DNA of 64,000 nt, from contig NZ_CP192260.1 of the NCBI RefSeq assembly GCF_050574275.1, forward strand, positions 124,001 through 188,000, given 5' to 3'. Position 1 is the stretch's first letter; the number at the start of each line of letters is the position of its first letter. The notes beneath the pieces were generated by a model. It was not told where the DNA came from. It made no database searches and saw only the letters and a list, made by a program, of their open reading frames with translations. Shown piece after piece: positions 52,414 through 59,937 of this stretch. The DNA comes from Virgibacillus_F flavescens (GTDB lineage: Bacteria > Bacillota > Bacilli > Bacillales > Amphibacillaceae). A program made the translations under genes and the position numbers.

Positions 52414-52926
52414 ATGTCTTATAACTCAACACTACTCACTTGTAGAACGTGGTGCGAACTTTATGATGAAACAACGCAAGAATGTGGTATTTATAAAAAT
52501 GTAGACGTAGATGACCCTATAATAGTACATACTTGTCATGACTTTATTGAATCTACTAGTTTAGATGAACCTAATAATGAGGATGACGACACAGAATCTT
52601 ATTTGGGTAACAACATAAGCAACAAAAAAATTAATTACCCAGTACAGCCTGATTGCGAATCAAAAAGAGATGATGCACTTTGGTATGTATCTCCAAATAC
52701 TAAATTTGGTTGTTGGATTGTAAACAAATACAGAAAAAGATTCTTTATCATTAAACAGACTCCTAAGAAAGATATTGAGTTTGACATCCCTTATCGTTCA
52801 CCAGTTCCATTGCACGATCATCAAGCAAAAGCCTTAAGCTCCAACATGTGTTGGTTTATTGATGAAAATGGATGGGGTCGGTACACATTATTGATAGACG
52901 GAGAAATTAGAAAGCTATTTCAATAA
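52414..52926 (+). CDS. Unknown cysteine-containing protein
   Basis: A 170-residue protein starting the plus-strand gene run. The first 45 residues have four cysteines (CRTWCELYDETTQECGIYKN and HTCHDF), a possible metal site; an acidic linker follows (DEPNNEDDDTES), then a C-terminal domain (GCWIVNKYRKRFFIIKQTPKKD, RSPVPLHDHQAKALSS). TAAGGAGGTGAAAATAT precedes the ATG. Not recognised. Confidence 0.72.
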   Translation: MSYNSTLLTCRTWCELYDETTQECGIYKNVDVDDPIIVHTCHDFIESTSLDEPNNEDDDTESYLGNNISNKKINYPVQPDCESKRDDALWYVSPNTKFGCWIVNKYRKRFFIIKQTPKKDIEFDIPYRSPVPLHDHQAKALSSNMCWFIDENGWGRYTLLIDGEIRKLFQ

Positions 52927-52953
52927 CTAATTATTAAGGACGGTGTACTTGGC

Positions 52954-53655
52954 GTGAAAAAAGATTTAACACAACTTTTGAGCAAACATCAATCACATAT
53001 CACAACTGTTCGCTATTGGAATGAATACGCTAAGCGAAATAGTTTACCAAGTGCTGCAACATTAATTAGAGCGTTTGGGAGTTGGGGTGAGGTAAAAAAA
53101 CAATTTGGAGAAATGAATTATTCATTGGTGCATAGCGAAAATGATTTAATGAAAGTTGCAGAGGAGAATGTTGATTATTTTACGACAATAAAATATTGGA
53201 ATAGTTACTCTCAGGCTCATTCGCTCCCATCCTCTACTAAATATATAAATCAATTTGGTTCATGGTCTTTATCAAAAGATAGAATTGGTATAAAAGCCAA
53301 TTATCGTAGGTCAAAATATTCTCACCAACAACTGAAGGATATTATTATTTCAAACAAAGAATTCTTATATTCAAAAATAGCCTGGGATGAACATGCAAAA
53401 GAATATAACTTACCTACTTATCTCACGTTAAAAAAGTATATAAGCTGGAAAGAAATAAAAGAATTAGCAGGACAACCTTTTCGCTATAACTATACAAAAG
53501 AAGAATTAATACAAATTGCAAGAAAAAACAGAGAACATTTTAGCAGTATGAATAAATGGGATGAATATGCCCGTGAACATACCCTGCCCCTCTCTACTAC
53601 CTATTCGAAACATTTTGGATCATGGCGTAAAGCAAAGGGGAAATGCCTTTGTTAA
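52954..53655 (+). CDS. Protein of four homing-endonuclease-associated repeats
   Basis: A 233-residue protein from a GTG. It is built of four units of 50-60 residues with the pattern YWNEYAKRNSLPSAATLIRAFGSW: first near residues 23-46, second near 80-104, third near 140-166, fourth near 206-230. This matches the repeat found beside HNH homing endonucleases (HNH_repeat), thought to bind DNA. No nuclease domain is attached, so it may be a DNA-binding protein only. It follows the previous gene by 27 bases. Confidence 0.75.
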   Translation: MKKDLTQLLSKHQSHITTVRYWNEYAKRNSLPSAATLIRAFGSWGEVKKQFGEMNYSLVHSENDLMKVAEENVDYFTTIKYWNSYSQAHSLPSSTKYINQFGSWSLSKDRIGIKANYRRSKYSHQQLKDIIISNKEFLYSKIAWDEHAKEYNLPTYLTLKKYISWKEIKELAGQPFRYNYTKEELIQIARKNREHFSSMNKWDEYAREHTLPLSTTYSKHFGSWRKAKGKCLC

Positions 53656-53679
53656 ACTTTTCGTAACGAGGTGATATTA

Positions 53680-53796
53680 GTGAGAATTTATTATATATCG
53701 GAAAAGCAATGGAAACTTCTTGATAACATTGCTGCAGGTTTATCTATTCTAGTGACTATAGCAGCTATTATTGTAGCACTCATGCGCTTTATCTAA
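53680..53796 (+). CDS. Very small membrane protein
   Basis: A 38-residue frame from GTG with AACGAGGTGAT 6 bases upstream. The second half is one hydrophobic helix (AAGLSILVTIAAIIVALMRF). It sits between two plus-strand genes of the same run with close spacing. Function unknown. Confidence 0.6.
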   Translation: MRIYYISEKQWKLLDNIAAGLSILVTIAAIIVALMRFI

Positions 53797-53806
53797 ATAA
53801 AAGGAA

Positions 53807-54874
53807 GTGGTAACTTTGAATACTTTGTTACATTTTGCGGATTCAGCTCTACAATACTCAAGAGGTAAACAAACTGGTCTATGGGGCTTAATGGGTATTG
53901 CTATAGCAATACTTTCAGTTGCCACGTGGGATGATTTCATTCAACCAACATTTGAGTTTTTAGGGATAGTATCTTTATTTGATAACTTAGGACTTGTAGT
54001 TAAAGATGCTCCTGGTTTAACTACATTTAAAATATTGATAGCCATCCTTGCATTTTATTTCGCAATTATAGTTATTGGGCTTGTCATAGCAGGAATTTAT
54101 ATTACTTTGTTTACAATTTCTGAAAATCCTTTTGGGAAATTTATGCTAAAAGCTTCATTGTACCTTATCTTCTCCCCTTTTGTTTTGTTGTATAAGTTAT
54201 GCCAATTAATAGGATGGTGCATAGATGCAAGTGAGCGGCGAAAAGATCCGGTTGCATATGAAGAAAGAAAGCGTATAGAAAAAAATTATGAGGTTATTGA
54301 ATACATGAAGAATGAAGGAAATGTTATATCCTATGAAGAAGCTTTTAACCGTTTAAACCGTCTACCTAGTAAAGGTGACCATTTCTTCCTAGTTGGAATT
54401 ACACATGAAAGAGATATTTATATGTTGTTACCGAGAGTATTAGATACAATTGGTTTTGACAAAGGGGAAGTTTTTTGCGAAAAAGTTAAAATAAACCTTA
54501 AGAAGCAATATATAAATAAAGAAATCATAAAAGAAATTGAGCCGAAAATTATAGTTGATAATATATATAATGATTCATACAAAATTCCTAGAATAGATTT
54601 TACCAATTTTGTTCATCTCATAGATCCTTCACCTATAAAAGAATTGAATTCAGCTTTTAGTGGTTATGGTAACTCCAGCTTGTATTTAGATTACGTTCAA
54701 TATATTCAAAATCAGTTTTTCAACAGAAAAGATAAATTGCTAGAAGAATTAGTTAATGAGCAAACGAATGAACAGTATAATAATACATTAAAAGAGATAC
54801 AACCTTATCATGCTTCTAATGAAGATATCGTTAGAATGATATGGGAAGCAAATAATAAAGAATTAATTGACTAG
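53807..54874 (+). CDS. Unknown membrane protein with large cytosolic C-terminus
   Basis: A 355-residue protein. Three hydrophobic segments lie near 27-45, 70-105 and 112-140; the remaining 210 residues are charged and helical (EAFNRLNRLPSKGDHFFLVGITHERDIYML, then a coiled C-terminus). The frame starts at GTG; a TTG three codons later with GGAAGTGG upstream is also plausible. It is not recognised. The small membrane protein ends 10 bases before it, so they may work together. Confidence 0.68.
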   Translation: MVTLNTLLHFADSALQYSRGKQTGLWGLMGIAIAILSVATWDDFIQPTFEFLGIVSLFDNLGLVVKDAPGLTTFKILIAILAFYFAIIVIGLVIAGIYITLFTISENPFGKFMLKASLYLIFSPFVLLYKLCQLIGWCIDASERRKDPVAYEERKRIEKNYEVIEYMKNEGNVISYEEAFNRLNRLPSKGDHFFLVGITHERDIYMLLPRVLDTIGFDKGEVFCEKVKINLKKQYINKEIIKEIEPKIIVDNIYNDSYKIPRIDFTNFVHLIDPSPIKELNSAFSGYGNSSLYLDYVQYIQNQFFNRKDKLLEELVNEQTNEQYNNTLKEIQPYHASNEDIVRMIWEANNKELID

Positions 54875-54972
54875 CATTGAGGTAATTAAAGGAACTTAAG
54901 TTAAATTAGATTTACTATATAAAAATACAGATAAGCGCTTTATGTTGTGCTTTTAACGAGAGGAGTATTTTC

Positions 54973-55281
54973 ATGAAATTAAACGAGGCATTTTCGTTAG
55001 ACTATGAATTACAAAACCAAATAGGAAAGCTTATTAAGGAAACAAATTATTTTGTTGATGAATATGATGCTTTAACTAAAATTTTTGATGCAGGACTTCA
55101 AAGTTACTTAAACAGAGATTCCGATAAATTTATTACTTTTTTATCTCAAGAAGATATAAACAATAGAAGAAACAGAAGGGTACAATCCTACAGAGAAGAG
55201 CTTCAAATAAAATTAGCAGAAATTAGAGGTGATACTAGACCTAAGCTCCCCAATAAGATAAAGCGTAACCCCAAGTTCTAA
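54973..55281 (+). CDS. Unknown helical protein
   Basis: A 102-residue charged helical protein with a basic tail (RGDTRPKLPNKIKRNPKF). AACGAGAGGAGTATTTTC lies before the ATG. It is part of the plus-strand run; no family is recognised. Confidence 0.68.
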   Translation: MKLNEAFSLDYELQNQIGKLIKETNYFVDEYDALTKIFDAGLQSYLNRDSDKFITFLSQEDINNRRNRRVQSYREELQIKLAEIRGDTRPKLPNKIKRNPKF

Positions 55282-55334
55282 ATGTATTATCAAGCATCTC
55301 AATTGTATAAATGTGAGGTAAAGGAGGGATTTAA

Positions 55335-55808
55335 ATGCTCATAATGAATGATAAACAGAAAGCGGAATTTAACGATTTACAACAAAAAATATTAGGAGCT
55401 GTTTCACGTTCAGAAGTTAAATTTTATAGTGATGAGATACATCTTTTATTGAAGGAATTAGAATCAGATAACCAAAGTCGTTTCACTCCAGAACAAGACT
55501 CACAGTATGAAGATTATATGGAAAAAATGTTAGCTGCACATGATTCCAACGAAACTAGGTACTATGAAAACAAAATAATGCACCTAATTGATGAGGCTGA
55601 TCGAACTAGAAAGGGGCATATCACGTCTATAGAAGAATTATTAAAGAAAGTACAGAAATTCACGAAAGAGATTGAATGTGAATTAACATCTTTGCAATCT
55701 ATTCATACAGGTGACGAAAAAGGTTTAAAACATCTTGAACAATACCTCAAAACACTTCAAGAATTGAATAATACATTTTGCGGAAAAGCTGCTCAAAGAA
55801 AAACTTAA
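55335..55808 (+). CDS. Coiled-coil protein, probably frameshifted at its end
   Basis: A 157-residue frame (AAAGGAGGGATTTAA upstream), almost wholly helical; two similar units of about 40 residues are visible (LQQKILGAVSRSEVKFYSDEIHLLL and YMEKMLAAHDSNETRYYENKIMHLI). Near 55775 the coiled-coil pattern passes into another frame: NTFAEKLLKEKLKYKDKENKDYLKK, continuing to a stop at 55917. One base too many around ATACATTTTGCGG would explain it, giving an original protein of about 193 residues. Confidence 0.65.
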   Translation: MLIMNDKQKAEFNDLQQKILGAVSRSEVKFYSDEIHLLLKELESDNQSRFTPEQDSQYEDYMEKMLAAHDSNETRYYENKIMHLIDEADRTRKGHITSIEELLKKVQKFTKEIECELTSLQSIHTGDEKGLKHLEQYLKTLQELNNTFCGKAAQRKT

Positions 55809-55930
55809 ATACAAAGACAAAGAAAATAAGGATTATTTAAAGAAGACTCAGCAAGACAGTGAATCATTGCATAAGAAACTATCGAAAATACCAAAGCTAA
55901 ATGGAAACTATAAATAATTCATGTTGTAAG

Positions 55931-56101
55931 TTATAACTCCCGATGAATTTTTGGTAAGGCTTCAAGCTTTTTAAGAAGCTCCCTGCTTTCTTTAGTAACC
56001 TCTCTTAAATAATTATCACTTGTTTTTTTGGAGAGTGATATTGACCTTGAGCCTTCAGTAATTCTAACGATATCTGGATGATTGAACTTTTTCATACGCA
56101 T
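55931..56101 (-). CDS. Small unknown protein
   Basis: A 56-residue basic protein (RMKKFNHPDIVRITEGSRSISLS, then a helical end). The ATG at 56101 has GGGGGTG 6 bases upstream, better than the ATG at 56116. It is divergent to the gene at 56187, with an A+T-rich control region between. Confidence 0.6.
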   Translation of the reverse strand: MRMKKFNHPDIVRITEGSRSISLSKKTSDNYLREVTKESRELLKKLEALPKIHREL

Positions 56102-56186
56102 TATTTGCACCCCCAATTACATTATAGATATAGAATATTCGTATACTTATTATAACAAACATCCATACGAACTAGGAGGATTTAAT

Positions 56187-56369
56187 ATGGCCTATTCCAA
56201 TAAAAAATTATCTAAACGAGATAAGGAAAATGTAGTAATTCCTTTCCCTACTAAAAGAAAAGCTCGAAAAATAGAGGTGACCTCTTCAAAAGAGCTGCTG
56301 GAACAAGTTGATAAATTCCAAAAGAAGATGGAAGAAGAATTCGAAAAGAAAAATTCAAAAAACAAATAA
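56187..56369 (+). CDS. Small unknown charged protein
   Basis: A 60-residue protein (AYSNKKLSKRDKENVVIPFP, then a coiled helix rich in Lys and Glu). ACTAGGAGGATTTAAT just before the ATG makes this start firm; the longer frame to 56082 is rejected. It could pair with the divergent small gene at 55931 as a two-part unit, but nothing proves it. Confidence 0.65.
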   Translation: MAYSNKKLSKRDKENVVIPFPTKRKARKIEVTSSKELLEQVDKFQKKMEEEFEKKNSKNK

Positions 56370-56419
56370 GTAAACAAAGTGATCAAAAAAAAATGTTAAA
56401 CCACTTTTAATCATCCACA

Positions 56420-56780
56420 TTAATCAATATAACCAGAAGCTTTTAGCAACTTAATAATCTCTGATTGGGAATTTTCATTCCAACCCCTTTTCGCAATATC
56501 TAAACAGCAGGCATCTACAATCGCGCCATTTTCTAATAGAAGTTTAGTAATATCGTAAAAACCAAATAACAAGCAATGAAGATGGGTGTTCGGTTTAGGT
56601 GATCCTTTTTATTTACATTAGCACCTTGATTAACAAGCTTTTGGGTGAAATAAAATTATTCATATGGGTAGCCCAATATAATAAACTTTGCCCATTAATC
56701 TCTTCGTTGATATCATGGTTCATCAAATATTCATTAAAGCCAACTTTGTCATTGGTATACAATAATTTAATATAATCCAT
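56420..56780 (-). pseudogene. Ankyrin-repeat protein gene with two frameshifts
   Basis: Reading across three frames gives DYIKLLYTNDKVGFNEYLMNHDINEEIN, then LVNQGANVNKKDHLNRTPIFIACY, then DITKLLLENGAIVDACCLDIAKRG and EIIKLLKASGYID, a short ankyrin-repeat protein. Frame breaks lie near 56655 and near 56560. The start ATG with AAAGGTG upstream and the stop at 56420 remain. The gene is inactive or sequence errors are present. Confidence 0.8.
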
Positions 56781-57494
56781 TGTTTCAGCACCTTTACCAA
56801 AAATTATACTCTTTTTTATTTTACATCAAAGTTAAAAAAATAGATTGTCAGATACTACAAAAACCAAAAAAATGGCGTTAATATTATTTCTGAAATTGTA
56901 AGCAACCTTTTCTGCCAGGAACTATAACTACTTCTAACTATATAGGACGATTTTTTATGTAAAAATACTGTTGTCATTTCAAACGACAACAATTTTTTGC
57001 ATAAGCGATATTTCGAATAAAGTTTATCGGTTGAAACTTTATTTGACAAACCCAAGAACATTGTATAATCCTTCGGGATAACAAATACATCAACCAAGCC
57101 TCCACAAGTTGCGCAAACAAATCACAAAGTAATACAAATGATAAGTTAATATATAGCTGATTACCGTAATAACTCTTCCGTCGCAAGGTTACACGTAAAC
57201 GGTAATAAAAGTAATACGTATTAAAAAATAATATTCCTATGTATTTTTAAACTGACTACATAAATTTTGTTAAAAACATATAGTTCAAACTGTATTACTC
57301 TTGTTACTTTAATTACTATTAGCCTTTAATCATTTATTACTCCTAGCTTTATAAAGGTAATATAAATACATCTAATTTGCATTCTTCTTGTGATTTTTGA
57401 TACCTTTCGCCACTCATCCCTTCCTCGTTTCACGGGTCCACAAAAATCAGCAAAAGTTTTTGAGGGGGGGGATTTATTTAAGAATTTCCGTAAT
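56781..57494. other. Spacer without a clear gene
   Basis: No supported gene. A plus-strand TTGACA and TATAAT pair stands at about 57043-57069 with only 15 bases between. At 57160-57220 ATTACCG and CGGTAAT form an inverted pair. A run of eight G lies at 57464-57471 in front of the small gene at 57495. A frame of 66 codons at 57326-57526 from a TTG overlaps that gene and is doubtful. Confidence 0.45.
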
Positions 57495-57626
57495 TCATTT
57501 CTTTCTAATAAGCTTTCTTGTGTCAACTAAACCTTTACGAAATGATTCACATTCCTCTTTCACTCTCCAAAAACGGTCATCCAAATGCTTTAGTCTTTTC
57601 TCTGCCAATCTATTAATATGATCCAT
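57495..57626 (-). CDS. Small unknown protein after HNH gene
   Basis: A 43-residue charged helical protein (DHINRLAEKRLKHLDDRFWRV, then KGLVDTRKLIRKK). GAGGTGGTGATCTA lies just before its ATG and overlaps the end of the HNH gene, so the two were translated together. Small genes in this position are common after HNH genes in phage packaging modules. Function unknown. Confidence 0.55.
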   Translation of the reverse strand: MDHINRLAEKRLKHLDDRFWRVKEECESFRKGLVDTRKLIRKK

Positions 57627-57630
57627 TAGA

Positions 57631-57947
57631 TCACCACCTCTCATCATCAAATACTTTCTTCTTATTCTTTCGAATGTATTTCTCCAAGCGCTTGTGCTCT
57701 TTGTTATGACACTTAATACATACACTCTCGGTATTCTCAAGTACAAGTGCTAACTCTGGAAACTCTTTCACTTCTTTGATGTGATGGACATTCTGCGCTG
57801 GTCCAACCTTGCCTTGGCGTTTGCATTCCTGGCATTCATAGTTATCTCTTTCAAGTGCTTGGATTATGATACCATCTTTCCCATAAATTGATAGAACTTA
57901 ACCAGGTTATCTTCTCGGATTAGTTCTTTTATTCTCTGGAGATCCAT
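57631..57947 (-). pseudogene. HNH endonuclease gene with a frameshift
   Basis: Begins MDLQRIKELIREDNLVKFY with GGAG upstream, then breaks near 57890. The other frame continues ALERDNYECQECKRQGKV, NVHHIKEVKEFPELALVLEN and VCIKCHNKEHKRLEKYI, a complete HNH nuclease core with CxxC pairs and the HH of the active site. This is the phage-type HNH usually found next to terminase genes. One missing or extra base inactivates it. Confidence 0.82.
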
Positions 57948-57965
57948 AGGTTCAACTCCATTAAA

Positions 57966-57992
57966 AAAGACACCTCGTTTTGAGATGTCTTT
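57966..57992 (-). terminator. Terminator of the 58009 gene
   Basis: On the minus strand AAAGACATCTC pairs with GAGGTGTCTTT and runs into TTTTT. Confidence 0.8.
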
Positions 57993-58008
57993 GGTTAGTA
58001 CATTTTAT

Positions 58009-58563
58009 TTAATGTACATAAATGAAATCAAAATAAATATCTTTATCATTCTTATTACTCTTGAGATTTAAATCAATAAATATATTGGCTTCATCACTAT
58101 TTTTATCTAACTTAACTGAAGCAAACTCATAGTTATCTATAGGAAAGTCTTTTTTAAACTGTTCAGCTTTTTTAATCCCATCATTTATAGCTTCTTGTTC
58201 CTTTTTCTTCCCATAAGGAACAGTTTCATAAAAGTGCTTTGTGATAGTAAAGCTTTTAATCTCCTCCTCGTTCAATCTTTTTAATTTTATTGTGCTTTTG
58301 TCATGGAGTCGATAGTTATCACATATAACAGGCTTTAAAAATAAACGAAATGCGGCGTATTCCATAATTTCATTTTCATCGTCCTCAAATAAACTGATAT
58401 ATGATTTTGGTTTTTCTAGTATGGCATTCTCAAGATTTTGGAACTCTCTTCTAGAAAATTGATTTGGATACTCTCCTTTTGGAGTAATTATTAGCAGTAC
58501 ATGCCTTTTTCCCTTACCTTCAAGTTTATTTATATAATTAGTTATTTCACTCATTTTATTCAC
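58009..58563 (-). CDS. Unknown soluble protein
   Basis: A 184-residue charged protein (HVLLIITPKGEYPNQFSRREFQNLENAIL; AINDGIKKAEQFKKDFPIDNYEFASVKL; ending DIYFDFIYVH). A strand-rich C-terminus follows a helical middle. AGGAGGTGAATAAA stands before the start; MNKMS leaves two ATGs. No family is recognised. It has its own terminator. Confidence 0.7.
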   Translation of the reverse strand: MNKMSEITNYINKLEGKGKRHVLLIITPKGEYPNQFSRREFQNLENAILEKPKSYISLFEDDENEIMEYAAFRLFLKPVICDNYRLHDKSTIKLKRLNEEEIKSFTITKHFYETVPYGKKKEQEAINDGIKKAEQFKKDFPIDNYEFASVKLDKNSDEANIFIDLNLKSNKNDKDIYFDFIYVH

Positions 58564-58665
58564 CTCCTACTTCACCATTTCGACAAATAATACAATTATC
58601 CTGTAAAAATAACAGGATTTTACATATTCACATCGAATATAGTAGAAAAGGAGGTGAATGTTTTG

Positions 58666-58824
58666 ATGCAGTCCGATATTAACAAACTTAAAAACTTTTT
58701 AGCTGGTTGTCTTGGTTTAGCTGTGGCATTATTAGTTATTTACTCAGTAGCTTATATAGACCAAGATACAAGTACTAAAATACTAAGTATCTTATTAAAC
58801 GAAGAAGCATTGTCTAATTTCTAA
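58666..58824 (+). CDS. Small single-helix membrane protein
   Basis: A 52-residue protein with a very strong ribosome site (AAAGGAGGTGAATG) 4-8 bases before the TTG/ATG pair; ATG is chosen. Residues 12-32 (LAGCLGLAVALLVIYSVAYI) are one membrane helix. It is the only plus-strand gene in this part and has its own terminator, so it is expressed by itself. Function unknown. Confidence 0.7.
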   Translation: MQSDINKLKNFLAGCLGLAVALLVIYSVAYIDQDTSTKILSILLNEEALSNF

Positions 58825-58825
58825 T

Positions 58826-58860
58826 AAAAAGGCACTCACTAGGTAAGTGGGCGCCTTTTT
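58826..58860 (+). terminator. Terminator of the small membrane protein gene
   Basis: AAAAAGGC(A)CTCACT pairs with AGTGGGCGCCTTTTT around AGGTA; the T run ends the hairpin. Confidence 0.75.
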
Positions 58861-58977
58861 ATATTTTCTATTCTTTGCTTATATTCTGCCATTTGTCTGC
58901 CAAGAATAATAAGTTCTAATTTCTTATATAAAAATGACAGCAAGGCGAGACGTCTTAAACTCTTTCTAATTTATTTA

Positions 58978-59664
58978 TTACTTTCGTAAATCATAAATCT
59001 GAGATTTTATTTCCTGCTCTAATTTTTTAGAAGACAGTAGTCTCCTAACTAATGTAATTACAGCAACTACTAATGTAAATGAACTAAATGTCACCATTGT
59101 TAATTGGAACATTTTATTCGGTTCAATGTCTATATTAGCACTGGGTTCCTTACTTAATATGATTGACACAGCCATAGATAGCATCAGTATTCCTACCGTT
59201 GATACCATAGTGACAACAAATCCGGATCTAATATTGTACGATTTCTCTTTTTCTATTTCTGTTTCTATTCCGAGTTTCTCATCTTTCATCATTTCCAGCA
59301 AAATATCTGAACTTTTAATTTTTTTATCAATTGAAATGAAATTTGTGTTAAAAATTATTCTAATAAGATCCTCTAATATTTCATTTAATGAAAGTAAATC
59401 AGACTCTTCCACATTATATTTCCTTGAAATTGACATCCGCAATGTATTAATGAGATTTACTTGAGGATGATGACCTTCTGAAACTGAGTTAATTAAATAA
59501 TTTTTCACCTCATCGTTCGCAAAATTCACATTTTTATAATAATCTTTTTTACTTAATTTCGTATTAATAAACTTAGTTACAGGAAATAGAATCAAACCAC
59601 TTATTACCCCTACCGTAATTCCGACAGTCCACTGATTTGATAACAATTCTTCTATTACCACCAC
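58978..59664 (-). CDS. Unknown membrane protein
   Basis: A 228-residue protein from a GTG, with hydrophobic segments at about 13-33, 147-170 and 187-208. Between them is a helical cytosolic part (LRMSISRKYNVEESDLLSLNEILEDLIRIIF). The C-terminus is a charged helix (SKKLEQEIKSQIYDLRK). AGGGGGTG precedes the start. No family is recognised; genes of this shape are frequent beside element replication genes. Confidence 0.68.
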   Translation of the reverse strand: MVVIEELLSNQWTVGITVGVISGLILFPVTKFINTKLSKKDYYKNVNFANDEVKNYLINSVSEGHHPQVNLINTLRMSISRKYNVEESDLLSLNEILEDLIRIIFNTNFISIDKKIKSSDILLEMMKDEKLGIETEIEKEKSYNIRSGFVVTMVSTVGILMLSMAVSIILSKEPSANIDIEPNKMFQLTMVTFSSFTLVVAVITLVRRLLSSKKLEQEIKSQIYDLRK

Positions 59665-59877
59665 CCCCTACTTAACAAGTTTCAATTACACATATCTTAT
59701 ATACTGAGTAATTCAATAGATTCTCCAACCCTTGATATTCCTAATTCTACCATAAGTTGCTAAAATGATTTACACATCTTCTTTTTATGGATAACACCTA
59801 CGTGAATACTTACAACGTAATTATTTTGACCTTTTATAATCACAGCATCCCTGGATATAACGATTAAATTGCAAAAT

Positions 59878-59902
59878 AAAAAACCCATCTAATATAGATG
59901 AG
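59878..59902 (-). terminator. Terminator of the primase-helicase gene
   Basis: On the minus strand CTCATCT pairs with AGATGGG (one GU pair) and runs into TTTTTTA. Confidence 0.65.
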
Positions 59903-59937
59903 CTTTAATAACGCCTTTTATGCCCTTATCCATTTCG

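Noticed and set aside
56855..57186. Two overlapping minus-strand frames of 70-80 codons
   Set aside because: No starts with ribosome sites and no coherent protein character; the region looks non-coding.
57160..57220. Possible iteron or origin (ATTACCG/CGGTAAT pair)
   Set aside because: Only one inverted pair is seen and no repeated array, so an origin call is not supported.
57326..57526. 66-codon frame from a TTG
   Set aside because: Overlaps the better supported 57495-57626 gene, runs through the eight-base G/C tract, and has no ribosome site of its own.
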